A DNA stretch of 64,000 bases, from the NCBI RefSeq assembly GCF_029946005.1, contig NZ_JAQSDR010000006.1, forward strand, positions 1-64,000, written 5' to 3'. Within the stretch, counting starts at the first letter, position 1, and each line of letters starts with the position of its first letter. A model generated the notes under the pieces. The model was not told the origin of the DNA and did no database searches. It worked only from the letters and a program-made list of their open reading frames with translations. Shown piece by piece: positions 8,659 to 17,758 of this stretch. The position numbers and the translations under genes were made by a program. The DNA is from Aquabacterium sp. GTDB taxonomy: Bacteria; Pseudomonadota; Gammaproteobacteria; Burkholderiales; Burkholderiaceae_C.

Positions 8659-9687
8659 TTGGAGCGCACCTTGAAAATAATCCCGATAACGGCCACTGCT
8701 GCCGAGAAGCTTAAGCGCCTTGCGAAGACCCTGCGAAAGCAGACAGGCACATCCCTCGCAAAGGCTCTAGATTCAGTTGCCCTAGACCAGGGCTATGGCA
8801 GTTGGAAGCACCTGACACTCTGCCTAACTGAGACACAGTCCGCTGGAGCCTCGCCTCTCACCCTCCCCCAATCACTGCTTGGATATCTCGAAGACGAAGC
8901 AAGGGCAAATCCTTCCATTGCAGGGACGTCCGGGTTGGCCTTTCAGTCCGGGCTTGTATTCGCGCTGGACGTCAAAGACGCTGAGACGTTCAATCCCGGT
9001 GACAACGTGGTCGAATGCGGCGAAGCGTGGATGTTCGCCGCCAGCGACGTGTGGAGACTCTTTGTCAACGCAAAGGACGACGAGACGGGGAAGTCCCTGG
9101 TGGACGTCTATTCCGGTGATGCCTTGCTCCAGCGAGCACAGGATTTCTACATGGATGTGCGCCTCTTCAAGTACACGGGGCCAGACACGCCAGAAACGCT
9201 GACGGAAGCCTTTGCGCGAGTGCTTAGGCGCTCCTTCTTTCCGCCCATGTACATATGGCTCAAAGGCAAGTTCATTGACATGGATGATGTGCGCCAGTCC
9301 TTGGTGGATGGTGAGGTTACCTATGCTACGGCAGCTGTTGGGGAGCAGGCATCCGCAGCTGGGCATCTTGTCCAAATTGCTAACACCAGTCTTCCGAAGT
9401 CGACGCCAAGTGACAAGGTCATCATGGAGCTCGATATCGAGCGAATCGATGCTGGTCTCTATGGATTTCGCCTTTCGTTTGGACCTAACGAAATGGATAC
9501 GGGTGCAGGCTATTCCTCAATTCAAGAAGCCATTGAATCAGCGGCCGCCGTCACAGGGCCCATTCGAGGCTACGTTGTTTCATATCAAGGGGTCGTCGTC
9601 GGAACTTACCCACTCACCATGCTTCAGTCATCGGCTGCAAAGGTCGCTCAAGAAGCAGTGGATACCGTATCCGCATTGAGGGACTAG
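8659..9687 (+). CDS. Protein of unknown function with N-terminal helical motif
   Basis: About 340 aa. The N-terminus (AEKLKRLAKTLRK, then LAKALDSVALDQGYGSWKHL) matches a short helical pattern. It is found at the start of several plasmid and island proteins with the GY-x-SW-x-L signature, including glyoxalase-superfamily proteins. The rest is acidic, with alternating strands and helices and no recognised catalytic motif. A TTG at 8671 has GGAG six bases upstream and may be the true start; TTG 8659 is the longest. It is flanked by about 200 bp of non-coding DNA on each side, so it is probably transcribed alone. Confidence 0.5.
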   Translation: MERTLKIIPITATAAEKLKRLAKTLRKQTGTSLAKALDSVALDQGYGSWKHLTLCLTETQSAGASPLTLPQSLLGYLEDEARANPSIAGTSGLAFQSGLVFALDVKDAETFNPGDNVVECGEAWMFAASDVWRLFVNAKDDETGKSLVDVYSGDALLQRAQDFYMDVRLFKYTGPDTPETLTEAFARVLRRSFFPPMYIWLKGKFIDMDDVRQSLVDGEVTYATAAVGEQASAAGHLVQIANTSLPKSTPSDKVIMELDIERIDAGLYGFRLSFGPNEMDTGAGYSSIQEAIESAAAVTGPIRGYVVSYQGVVVGTYPLTMLQSSAAKVAQEAVDTVSALRD

Positions 9688-10005
9688 AGGCGCGACCCGT
9701 CCTCCGGACGCGTGTGGAAAGAGGTAGCACCTTAAGCTGATGCTGCCTCGAACGAACCATTTGCGCGAGCAAGCGCAGTTAGCTGCTAAGGCGTAGCCGC
9801 CGTGATTTGCAAAGACCCCGCCTGCTCTCCTTCTTCAGGTTTTTGCTAGGACCTTGAGAGGAGGAAAAATGTGCACACCAACAGCGTGCGCCAGATGTTG
9901 GCATCACGGGCCCCCGTGAATCAATGGTGGCCACGCCACGAAAAGCGACTTAAGCGCCGTCTACCGATACCATGTCCACCAGTAGTGAATGGGAGTAGAC
10001 AAGCA

Positions 10006-13000
10006 ATGAGCGAACACTCGGCCAGCATCCTGGACCTGTTGACGTATATCGAGGAGGCCGAGAAGCTCAAGCGAAAGCCTGTCTATGTCGTCCCCACAGA
10101 GTTCTTTGCCAGCCATCAGGTTGACCTCAAAGGTCTGCCCGATTTGCAGGTCAACCTACAGGAACCCGACGGCGACGTTTGGTTGCGCGTTCCTCGTCTT
10201 CAAGAACTGAAGGCTCCCTCGCTGCCAGAGCAGCTGGTTGGCTGGGTCACCCTCAGTCAGTCGCTGACCAAGCCGCCTGTTCTGCTGTCATCCCTTCCGG
10301 TCATGAACGGCAAGACTCAGGTCGGCGAAGAGCTCCTGACCGACCAGCCAGAATTGCCAGAGCTGTTTGACTGGTACCTTAAATTTCACTGGGAACCGTG
10401 GCAGCTAGTCGAGACCATCCGGCGCAAAACAATCTCCCTGTACAACAAGCTCTTTGTGCTCAACCAGACGCTGTCGATGGACGGCGTTGAAAACCCCATT
10501 GAGCTGGTCTGGGGTGTTGGAATGGCATCTTGGAAGAAGGCGGGTTCTCCATCCAAGGTCGAGCATCCTCTGCTAACCCAGGCCTGCGAAATCAGGCTCA
10601 ATTCTCGGACCTTCGCCCTGGAAATCAGTCCTCGGGAGGCTGACTCCAAGATTGAACTGGACTGCTATGCAGAGATGGAGCTGCCTGGTGTGATGCCGCT
10701 GGAGGCGCTGTGGAAGGAGACTCAGTCCAAGCTGGCCACGCCACTGAGCCCGTTCAGTCCGGACACTTACGAGCCAATCCTGAAAGCGGCCGTCGCCAAC
10801 CTGGACCCATCGGGGCGCTATGAGGGCCGAACTGATGACCTTTCGGTGCCAACGGCCCGTGACGTTCTTTGCCTCACCAACACCTGGGTGATTTTTGCCA
10901 GGAAGCGTTCCGCTGATGTTTTCCTGGAGGACGTGCGCCGCCTCAAGAAGAAGGTCGAAGACGGTGCGCAGGTGCCTGCCGTAATAGAGGAGTTTGTTCG
11001 GCCTGGTGACGCTCAGGTCCGGACGCGCCAGGAGGTCGCCTTCCGTGGCTTGTCCACCAGCGCCTCTGGCGCTGGCGTTCGAGAGCTGTATTTCCCGATG
11101 CCTTACAACGAGGAACAGGTCTCCATCATCCGCAAGCTGGAGTCAAACAACGGAGTCGTGGTTCAAGGCCCCCCGGGCACTGGAAAGACTCACACCATCG
11201 CCAACGTGATTTGCCACTACCTGGCGCAGGGCAAGCGCGTGCTGGTGACCTCCAAGGGCGAGACGGCGCTAGCTGTCCTGCAAAACAAGCTGCCCGAGCG
11301 AATCCGTCCCTTGAGCGTGGCATTGCTGTCCGACGAAAAGGAAGGCATGCGCCAGTTCGAGCACTCCATCGGGAAAATCGCCTCAGAGGTCTCTGCCTTA
11401 CAGCCCATGCGCCTGCAGGCCAACATCGCCACCCTGGAGCAGCAGCTCGGCGAACTGCATGCACGCATCTCGGCGGTGGACCAAGCCATCTCCAAAGATG
11501 CCTCCCGGAACATGCAGAAGTATGTCTACCAGGGTCAAGAGGTCACGCCCGAGGACCTGGCCAAGCTGGTCATGTCCCGGATGGACGACTTCCAGTGGTT
11601 CGATGACGAGTTACCCGAGCACGGTTCGCAAACTCCTCCGCTGACCGATGACGATATCGCGTTGCTCCGCAAGGCGCGTATCCACGCGCTCGCAGACCTC
11701 GGCTACATCGGCACCGCTCTTCCCTTGGCCGCAGACCTGCCTACATGGGAGCCTTTGAGTGCTCTGCACAAAGACATCGTCCGGGCCAAGACCATTGAGG
11801 AGCAGGTCGCGAAGGGCGTGGTACATGCGCTCAAAGACTCGTCCTTCGAGACTTTTGAACAAGCCAACCAACTGCTCACACACCTCACGCACTACCTCGA
11901 ACAACTCAGCAAGGTTAAAGCCCGCGGCTTCGGCTTGCTGACGCGATTTCGCGATGCCGAGCAAGGCGATACCCTTGTTTTGAGCTTGATGGCCTTGCAG
12001 CACAAGGTAGCCAAGCTTGAGGACCTGCGCAAACAGCTGGTGGCGCAGGCCGTCGACGTGCCCCCAGGGGCGGAGCAGCACGTAGATTTCCTGGTCGCCC
12101 TGGACAGGCTGCTGGAGGGTAAGAGTGCGTTCGGCCTGCCGTTCGGAAAAGCGGAGGCTCGCAAGCTGGTGGCTGCGGTCAGCGTAGCTGGCTCGGAGCC
12201 GACCAGAGAAGCTTGGGCTCAGGTCAAGGAGGCTGTTCAATGGCGCCTGGACTCGCGGCGCGAGCTTGCACGCTTCGGCGCCATAGCTACTGAGTTCGGG
12301 CTGGAGATTGAGGCCTCGGTTGGGCTGGATACGGGCATCAAGCGCGCGCACGACCAATTGATATTCGTGGGCCATACGCATGAGCTGGTCTATGCGGTCG
12401 AGCGCCAGCTGTTTGGCCGAGTTGAAGCCGTCTTTGGAACGAGAATGGCCAACGACCTGGGTGACGACTACGAAATTTCCCTCGCGGGCTTGGTTGACAG
12501 CCTCCTTGCCCAGCTGGATAAGGGGCGCCTGGGCTATGCCATGGGCAAGGTGTCGGAGTACTTGGCGGTGCTGGACGGCAAGTCAGGCGACATCACCGGC
12601 CAGTTGAAAGCCTTCTTGCAGAACCGAATTGGCAATCCCGACCTGGACGAGTCAGTTCTGCGCCAAGAGTGGGTGTCGACTATCGATGAACTGAAGCGGC
12701 TCAACGCGCTCAAACCACAGTTCGACGTCATCGAAGAGTGCTGTGTGGCACTGACCAAGTCCGGAGCAACGCAATGGGCTCAGCGTCTACTGATGCAACC
12801 GCCAACTGTTGATTTCGACCCTTTGTTGCCCTTGAACTGGCGCGATGCCTGGGCATGGCGTTTGGCGCTCAGCCTGCTGGAGCGCATCGACGTGCACTCT
12901 CGCTTGCGCGCCCGCTTTGAGGAGCGTCGCACTCTGACCTCCACGCTGGCCAAGACCTACCAGGACTTGGTGGCGGAAAAGACCTGGCTGGGCGTTTACA

Positions 13001-14478
13001 ACAATTCGCCTTCCAGCATCCGTCAAGCTTTGCAAAGCTATCTGACGTCCATCCAATCGATGGGCTCGGGCACCGGCATCCGTGCCGTGCGTCACCGGCG
13101 CAATGCGCGCGAGGCCATGAAGCAAGCCTATCTGGCCGTGCCGTGCTGGGTGCTGCCCCAGTGGCGCGTCTCAGAAACACTGCCGCCGGAGATGGGCCTG
13201 TTCGACCTGGTGGTCATCGACGAGGCGTCCCAGTCGGACATCTGGGCGCTCCCTGCGCTTTTGCGCGGCAAGAAACTCTTGGTGGTGGGTGACCACAAGC
13301 AGGTCTCCCCTTCCGTGGTCGGCATTCCCGAGCAGAAGATTCTGGACATCCAGCGGCGCTTTCTGGACGCGCAGCCGCACGGCAAGCACATGACGCCGGA
13401 CTCGTCCATCTACGACCTGGCCAGAGTCATCTTTGCTGGCAATTCGGTGATGCTCAAGGAGCATTTCCGCTGCGTCTCAGCCATCATCGAGTACTCCAAG
13501 CGCGAGTTCTACGAGCACGAAATCGTTCCCCTGCGTGTGCCTAAGGCCAGCGAACGCCTCGACCCGCCGCTCGTCGACGTGTTCGTTAAGGGTGGTTACC
13601 GCAAGGGAGACGCCAACCCGCCAGAAGCTCAAGCCATCGTCAATGAGATTTTGGCCATCATTGCGGACGACCGCCTGGGAGGCCGCAGCCTCGGCGTGGT
13701 AACGCTCTTGGGAACGGAGCAAGCCAAACTCATCCACGACCTGATTGCCGACAAGGTTCCCGCCGAGGAAGTGGTTGCCCGCGAAATTACCGTGGGTCCG
13801 CCACCCTTGTTTCAAGGCCGCGAGCGAGACATCATGCTGGTGTCCATGGTGCTTCAGCCCGGAGACAAGACCGCGGCCAACACACTGGGCCAACAACAGC
13901 GCTTCAATGTGGCGTTATCCCGCGCGCGGGACCGAACCTACCTGTTCCGCTCGGTTGGGGATGATGCCTTTCCACCGGACAGCTTGAGTGGTCGCTTGCT
14001 TCGCCATTTCCGCTTGCCATTTGCTCAGGATTCTCAGGGCGTGAAAGCGAGCCGGGAACTGTGCGAATCCGGCTTTGAGCTTGAGATGTTCGATGAGCTG
14101 ACCAAGCGAGGTTTTCGCGTTCGGCCGCAGGTTCCTTGTGGAGGTTTTCGCATCGACTTCGTGGTCGAAGGGCGCGAAGGTCGGCGACTGGCCATCGAGT
14201 GCGATGGTGACCGGTTCCATGGACCTGGCCAATGGTCCGAAGACATGGCTCGCCAGCGGGTTCTTGAGCGGGCAGGCTGGGTGTTCTGGCGATGCTTTGC
14301 ATCCAGCTTCGTGCGCAGACGCAAGGAAGTGATGGAAGACCTTCGAACGAACCTGGGCTTGCTGGGTATTGAGCCCATGGAAGACGAGGAGCAGGACACC
14401 TCACATTGGGTGACCAAGAAAGAAGTCGACCCCATGGACATCGCTAACAGCAAGCAGTTTGAGGGAGAGAACACCTGA
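10006..14478 (+). CDS. Giant SF1 helicase with C-terminal nuclease domain
   Basis: From ATG 10006 this is 1490 aa. An N-terminal domain of about 380 residues precedes Walker A GPPGTGKTHT (from residue 388). A long insertion follows, then Walker B VVIDEASQSD (D1072/E1073), GDHKQVSP, and RFNVALSRARDRTYLF (motif VI). The C-terminus has a DUF559/Vsr-like core: FRIDFVVEG (D1384), then AIECDGDRFH (E1398). Domain order matches SF1 helicase-nucleases in bacterial defence islands. ATP-driven translocation with cleavage is the likely activity. A GTG at 9871 has a strong AGGAGG, but codons between it and 10006 have low GC at third positions, so I prefer 10006. The stop overlaps the next start as TGATG, the first link of a four-gene operon. 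Confidence 0.85.
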   Translation: MSEHSASILDLLTYIEEAEKLKRKPVYVVPTEFFASHQVDLKGLPDLQVNLQEPDGDVWLRVPRLQELKAPSLPEQLVGWVTLSQSLTKPPVLLSSLPVMNGKTQVGEELLTDQPELPELFDWYLKFHWEPWQLVETIRRKTISLYNKLFVLNQTLSMDGVENPIELVWGVGMASWKKAGSPSKVEHPLLTQACEIRLNSRTFALEISPREADSKIELDCYAEMELPGVMPLEALWKETQSKLATPLSPFSPDTYEPILKAAVANLDPSGRYEGRTDDLSVPTARDVLCLTNTWVIFARKRSADVFLEDVRRLKKKVEDGAQVPAVIEEFVRPGDAQVRTRQEVAFRGLSTSASGAGVRELYFPMPYNEEQVSIIRKLESNNGVVVQGPPGTGKTHTIANVICHYLAQGKRVLVTSKGETALAVLQNKLPERIRPLSVALLSDEKEGMRQFEHSIGKIASEVSALQPMRLQANIATLEQQLGELHARISAVDQAISKDASRNMQKYVYQGQEVTPEDLAKLVMSRMDDFQWFDDELPEHGSQTPPLTDDDIALLRKARIHALADLGYIGTALPLAADLPTWEPLSALHKDIVRAKTIEEQVAKGVVHALKDSSFETFEQANQLLTHLTHYLEQLSKVKARGFGLLTRFRDAEQGDTLVLSLMALQHKVAKLEDLRKQLVAQAVDVPPGAEQHVDFLVALDRLLEGKSAFGLPFGKAEARKLVAAVSVAGSEPTREAWAQVKEAVQWRLDSRRELARFGAIATEFGLEIEASVGLDTGIKRAHDQLIFVGHTHELVYAVERQLFGRVEAVFGTRMANDLGDDYEISLAGLVDSLLAQLDKGRLGYAMGKVSEYLAVLDGKSGDITGQLKAFLQNRIGNPDLDESVLRQEWVSTIDELKRLNALKPQFDVIEECCVALTKSGATQWAQRLLMQPPTVDFDPLLPLNWRDAWAWRLALSLLERIDVHSRLRARFEERRTLTSTLAKTYQDLVAEKTWLGVYNNSPSSIRQALQSYLTSIQSMGSGTGIRAVRHRRNAREAMKQAYLAVPCWVLPQWRVSETLPPEMGLFDLVVIDEASQSDIWALPALLRGKKLLVVGDHKQVSPSVVGIPEQKILDIQRRFLDAQPHGKHMTPDSSIYDLARVIFAGNSVMLKEHFRCVSAIIEYSKREFYEHEIVPLRVPKASERLDPPLVDVFVKGGYRKGDANPPEAQAIVNEILAIIADDRLGGRSLGVVTLLGTEQAKLIHDLIADKVPAEEVVAREITVGPPPLFQGRERDIMLVSMVLQPGDKTAANTLGQQQRFNVALSRARDRTYLFRSVGDDAFPPDSLSGRLLRHFRLPFAQDSQGVKASRELCESGFELEMFDELTKRGFRVRPQVPCGGFRIDFVVEGREGRRLAIECDGDRFHGPGQWSEDMARQRVLERAGWVFWRCFASSFVRRRKEVMEDLRTNLGLLGIEPMEDEEQDTSHWVTKKEVDPMDIANSKQFEGENT

Positions 14479-15059
14479 TGGACCGACCACTCGCACAACT
14501 TGGAATAGATAAGCTGGAGGAGCTGTTCGCTGCCGGTCAAACTGACGCTAAACGCCTCAAGAGCCTGGCCGCAGAGCTGGAGTGTCGTTCCACCAATCGA
14601 GCTGCAGGCCTGTTATCGAAAGTCAACGAAGCTCTCGCCCAAACTGGTCCAGCTGCAGCCGCGGGTCCACGCCAAACTGAATTGGGCTTGACACCTCCGA
14701 GAACGCCCACTCGAGAGGACTTGCCACGGGGCGCTCCGGTGGCACCACCGATTGTTCGGGCGACAACCGCCGCTACGCCAACATCGAGGTCAGCAGTGGC
14801 CCCGGTTCGGCCGGCGGCACCTCCCAAGAGGGATGAGGTCGCTAAGCCCACAATGGACTTGGCTGAAGCCGCACGGGTGCTTGGCGTTAAGACGGACGCG
14901 TCCTGGGAACTGGTAGAGCAAGCGCGCTGCAAGCTAGTCGACCCCTCAAGGCCAAAGGCCACGGGCTTCGGCTCTGAAGAGGAAAATCTGTCTAGGGTAA
15001 AGCTTGCATCAAGGGCGAATGAGGCCTATCAAGCTTTGGTCACAGGACGGGCATATTGA
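14478..15059 (+). CDS. Small protein with C-terminal J-domain-like fold
   Basis: This 193-aa protein starts inside the helicase stop codon. Residues 1-55 are helical (LGIDKLEELFAAGQTDAKRL). About 70 residues of Pro/Ala/Thr-rich linker follow. The last 70 residues, AARVLGVKTDASWELVEQA then RANEAYQALVTG, are arranged like a DnaJ domain (short helix, long helix, terminal helix). I see no HPD tripeptide, so it probably does not stimulate Hsp70. It is likely an adaptor for the helicase-nuclease. Confidence 0.6.
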   Translation: MDRPLAQLGIDKLEELFAAGQTDAKRLKSLAAELECRSTNRAAGLLSKVNEALAQTGPAAAAGPRQTELGLTPPRTPTREDLPRGAPVAPPIVRATTAATPTSRSAVAPVRPAAPPKRDEVAKPTMDLAEAARVLGVKTDASWELVEQARCKLVDPSRPKATGFGSEEENLSRVKLASRANEAYQALVTGRAY

Positions 15060-15181
15060 TGGGTTCTCTGTCCTGGTATTGCAACCAAGCCAAGTACGAG
15101 TGTGCCGAAGACCTCCACGTGGGGCGGTGTCCGAACGAATTACTCATCGAGGCGCTCAGCGCGCTTGAGTCGGCAGAATGA
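15059..15181 (+). CDS. 40-residue Cys-containing microprotein in the helicase operon
   Basis: This ORF starts at an ATG overlapping the previous stop (TGATG) and ends with TGA inside the ATG of the next gene (ATGA). It is therefore coupled to both neighbours. The product begins MGSLSWYCNQAKYECAEDLH and continues VGRCPNELLIEALSAL. Three cysteines with C-x5-C-x8-C spacing suggest a small metal- or disulfide-stabilised fold. Overlaps on both sides are strong evidence that it is translated, although it is shorter than most annotation cut-offs. Confidence 0.6.
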   Translation: MGSLSWYCNQAKYECAEDLHVGRCPNELLIEALSALESAE

Positions 15182-15708
15182 ACGGAAAGCTGCTCGCGGT
15201 CGTCGGCGTCGAGAAAGCCGACAGGGTTGTTTGCCAAGCCCAAGGCTGTGGCCATGGGGTCTACCGGCGCATCCACGTTGTTCGCCACGATGAAGGCGCT
15301 CTGGGTGTGTACGGCTCTGATTGTTTCGGCCGGTTGTTCAGCCACCTCGTCGAGACCAACCCGCGGTACGGAAGTGGTGAGGGCCGAGAATTGACCGCAG
15401 ACGAGCGTCAAATGCTGGCCGAGAACACGGAGCGGCTGATTTGCCAGTTCGAAACCGAGCATCAAGCCCTGCTGGAGCAGGCTCGGCTTCGACAGGAGCA
15501 CCAAGCCAAAGTCGAACAAGCCGCCCATGAGCTGGCCGAGCGTCGAAGGGCAGAGGCAGAGCGTCGTCGGCCCCCTACTGCTGAAGAGATTGCCCGCGTT
15601 GAACAGGAAGCAAAGAAGATGGTCCGGGAGAAGTACAGCGTCGACCCAGACGCGCCGGGGTGGCGTGGGCTGGTCATAGCGGAAGCACGGAAGCTGCTTG
15701 GCCGCTAA
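15178..15708 (+). CDS. Cys-rich N-terminus plus coiled-coil protein, last gene of the helicase operon
   Basis: This 176-aa protein has an N-terminal segment VCQAQGCGHGVYRRIHVV followed by GSDCFGRLFSHL, so Cys/His residues could form a zinc site. Residues about 85-150 form a highly charged coiled coil (ARLRQEHQAKVEQAAHELAE, then RRRAEAERRRPPTAEEI). The C-terminus ends with PGWRGLVIAEARKLLGR. It overlaps the 40-residue ORF by 4 bp. No family was recognised. Its place in the operon suggests a regulatory or structural partner of the helicase-nuclease. Confidence 0.6.
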   Translation: MNGKLLAVVGVEKADRVVCQAQGCGHGVYRRIHVVRHDEGALGVYGSDCFGRLFSHLVETNPRYGSGEGRELTADERQMLAENTERLICQFETEHQALLEQARLRQEHQAKVEQAAHELAERRRAEAERRRPPTAEEIARVEQEAKKMVREKYSVDPDAPGWRGLVIAEARKLLGR

Positions 15709-15718
15709 CGGCTTTGGG

Positions 15719-16180
15719 ATGCCCCTGGCGAACCCCGAAGCCCAATTGGCAGTTTTTGACAGCATTTTGTCAATTTCCAAGAGTCTGGAAATTTTTGGCA
15801 AAGCGGCAGGTGACGAGGCCAGTAAACCCAAGGCGCTCCAATTTCCATTGGCGTGTCGGGGGTGGTCGGGGCTCGGGCAAATTGTCGGTTGTGAAGCTAA
15901 ACGCGGCGAGGCTTGGGCCGCAACTGTGCCCGACACGGGCAAACATGTAGTGGTCACATTCAGCCCGTGGCTGTACCAAGATTTCGAAGGGGCTCGAAGC
16001 GCTTTGCTTCAGCTTGTCGGAGACGGGGTCCTGCGACGGGCGTCTGCTGACGAAAAGCTTTTGAAGAAAGCGAACCGCTTACTCCAACGTATCAATTTTC
16101 TTCGCCTGCTGCAGTTCGGCGGAGAAGCACCAGCAACCATCGTCACAGGCGTTCGAGTAGGAGTAGTCGACCGAGCCCCG
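15719..16180 (+). pseudogene. Frameshifted fragment of a KAP-family P-loop NTPase
   Basis: One frame gives an N-terminus MPLANPEAQLAVFDSILSIS. A second frame at about 15850-15900 gives GGGRGSGKLSVVKLNAARLG, a P-loop-like segment. The first frame then resumes with TGKHVVVTFSPWLYQDFEGA, the conserved stretch of KAP NTPases. Together they read as one protein only if two frameshifts are allowed. The C-terminal two thirds of a KAP protein is missing, and the frame runs into the convergent ImmA gene. KAP NTPases occur in Qat and other defence systems, so this may be a defunct module. Confidence 0.6.
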
Positions 16181-16192
16181 GCCTTTTCCTGC

Positions 16193-16990
16193 CTATTCTG
16201 GGTCGTAGGTCACCAAAGTCAGCTTATGGCCGTTTTCTTGAACGAGTGTTTGTTCGTAAACAGATTCAGGCTGGTTCGAACTCGATGACTCCGTCAGCCA
16301 CCAATGCGAGTCAATTTCAAACCACTCGTCTGGGTCGGTAGCCGATTGTCGGCTGGGACTCTTTGTGGGGAGGCGGTCACCCTTGCGCACCGCCAAACGT
16401 TCTACAAAGTATTCGCTTTTGACAGCGTAGCGAATAGTGTTGTCCTTAGAAAAGACCACAGCACATGCGTACTCGCTGAGCTCGACTAGCCGACGAGCAG
16501 TCATCTCCATGCTAGTGCCGAACTGGTCACGTAGCTGAACTATGTGAGCTAGCTCCGGGTCCTTCAGCGAGTGCAGCTTGTTCTTGACCAGCTGCGCTGG
16601 CATCAAAAGCTCTGCCGCAAATTGATTTGCTTGAATTTCCCATTCTTTGTTCGCACGCCCCCCGATATCCTCAGCTGTGCAACTGAAAGAAGTTTGACGA
16701 TGCCAAGGAAGAAGAAAGTGTCCAAGCTCGTGGCCAATGGTGAATCGTTGCCTTGGCCGAGGACTCAACGCACTGAAAAATATCGCGCCCGCTGACTTCG
16801 TTGCATTAGCAATGAGGGCTCCCTCAAAACCTTCGCTTGAAAACGCTTCAATTCGGTTAATGCCCGAGAGACGTGCAATCTCCTCGATAGGCACAGGTAT
16901 TGGAAGGTTTGGGTTTTGCCGAATGATTTCGGCGACGAGCTGGTCTGGCCGAACAAGGTCGGCGAGTTCTATCAAGTTAAGCTGAACCAT
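16193..16990 (-). CDS. ImmA/IrrE-family metallopeptidase
   Basis: This 265-aa protein has the zinc-protease motif HELGHF (H87-H91) in TIGHELGHFLLPW, and downstream EIQANQFAAELLMP carries the third metal ligand. This is the ImmA/IrrE (DUF955) pattern. Such proteases cut or inactivate the XRE repressor encoded beside them when a damage or element signal arrives. The start overlaps the end of the XRE gene by 14 bp, so the two are one operon and probably translationally coupled. The C-terminal 100 residues are variable and may sense the inducing signal. Confidence 0.87.
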   Translation of the reverse strand: MVQLNLIELADLVRPDQLVAEIIRQNPNLPIPVPIEEIARLSGINRIEAFSSEGFEGALIANATKSAGAIFFSALSPRPRQRFTIGHELGHFLLPWHRQTSFSCTAEDIGGRANKEWEIQANQFAAELLMPAQLVKNKLHSLKDPELAHIVQLRDQFGTSMEMTARRLVELSEYACAVVFSKDNTIRYAVKSEYFVERLAVRKGDRLPTKSPSRQSATDPDEWFEIDSHWWLTESSSSNQPESVYEQTLVQENGHKLTLVTYDPE

Positions 16991-17315
16991 CTCCCTGGGT
17001 CTTTCTATTTTTGAAGACCTCGATAGTCTGCTTCAAAAGAGCTTGTTCGGAGGGCGCTAAAGATTGGAAATCTCTAAAAAATTGCTGCGCCTCAACGTCG
17101 GCAACTGAAGTTGACCCATCCTCATCCGCCAAGAACGTAAGCGGCACGTTGAAGTGGTCCGCCAACTTCCGAATTAGGTCAATCGAAGGGTTCTGACTCG
17201 AGCCCTTCTCAAGCTGCCAAATATGGGTCTTCGAAACGCCAACGGCGTCAGCCACGTCCTGTAAGGACGCGCCTTTGCGTAGGCGGAGTTCCGCAAGTTT
17301 TGAACCAAGCGGCAT
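16977..17315 (-). CDS. XRE-family transcriptional repressor, partner of ImmA protease
   Basis: This 112-aa protein has an N-terminal HTH (residues about 5-62): LAELRLRKGASLQDVADAVG then SKTHIWQLEKG, followed by PSIDLIRKLADHFNVPLTFL. A short C-terminal tail (FRDFQSLAPSEQALLKQTIE) could be the protease-sensitive or dimer segment. It is the first gene of the leftward XRE-immA pair. The divergent region 17316-17444 contains three ATCGTTC motifs that are good candidates for its operators, so it probably represses itself and the rightward genes. Confidence 0.88.
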   Translation of the reverse strand: MPLGSKLAELRLRKGASLQDVADAVGVSKTHIWQLEKGSSQNPSIDLIRKLADHFNVPLTFLADEDGSTSVADVEAQQFFRDFQSLAPSEQALLKQTIEVFKNRKTQGDGSA

Positions 17316-17373
17316 GAGGACTCCCAGCTAGTAGCAGAGGTTGCAGAACAAAATTGGATTCTACTCTTAGAAC

Positions 17374-17430
17374 AAATCGTTCGTTACAGTTGACAACGAG
17401 AAATCGTTCTTTTAATATTACGTATCGTTC
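17374..17430 (+). promoter_or_regulatory. Sigma70 promoter with three ATCGTTC operator repeats
   Basis: TTGACA at 17390-17395 and TAATAT at 17413-17418 are separated by exactly 17 bp, a near-consensus sigma70 promoter reading rightward. AAATCGTTC occurs at 17374-17382 and 17401-17409, and GTATCGTTC at 17422-17430. These lie just before, between and just after the promoter boxes. Binding by the XRE protein there would block transcription; that role is inferred. Confidence 0.7.
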
Positions 17431-17444
17431 ACTCAGGAGGTCTT

Positions 17445-17669
17445 ATGACCGGAAAAAACCAGCATGTTGTCCCTCATCCAGATGGCTGGGCCGTCAAGGG
17501 AGAAGGCAATTCCCGCGCAACTTCTGTCCATGACACGCAGAGGGAAGCCACTGATGCAGCTAGGCGCATCTCGCAAAACCAGCAGTCAGAACTGGTCATT
17601 CATCGACCAAACGGTCAAATTCGCGACAAGGACAGTCACGGTCACGACTCCTATCCTCCAAAAGGCTAA
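17445..17669 (+). CDS. DUF2188-type small protein
   Basis: This 74-aa protein has the DUF2188 pattern: HVVPHPDGWAVKGEGNSRAT near the start, a helix with QREATDAARRIS, and ELVIHRPNGQIRDKDSHGHD near the end. The ribosome binding site AGGAGG lies 6 bases before the ATG. Function is unknown for the family; members often sit beside stress or mobile-element regulators. It is directly controlled by the strong promoter upstream and could lead the transcript that continues into the CBASS genes, 89 bp downstream. Confidence 0.8.
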   Translation: MTGKNQHVVPHPDGWAVKGEGNSRATSVHDTQREATDAARRISQNQQSELVIHRPNGQIRDKDSHGHDSYPPKG

Positions 17670-17758
17670 GTGTTGGCGTCGCCCGCTTGCGGCGTGTTAC
17701 TGCTCGCTGGAGAGGCGACGTTATTTGCGGCAATGAAACGCCATTGAAGTGAATCCAA

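Noticed and set aside
14478-15059. Functional DnaJ co-chaperone
   Set aside because: The terminal domain is J-like in helix order, but the HPD motif needed to stimulate Hsp70 is not present.
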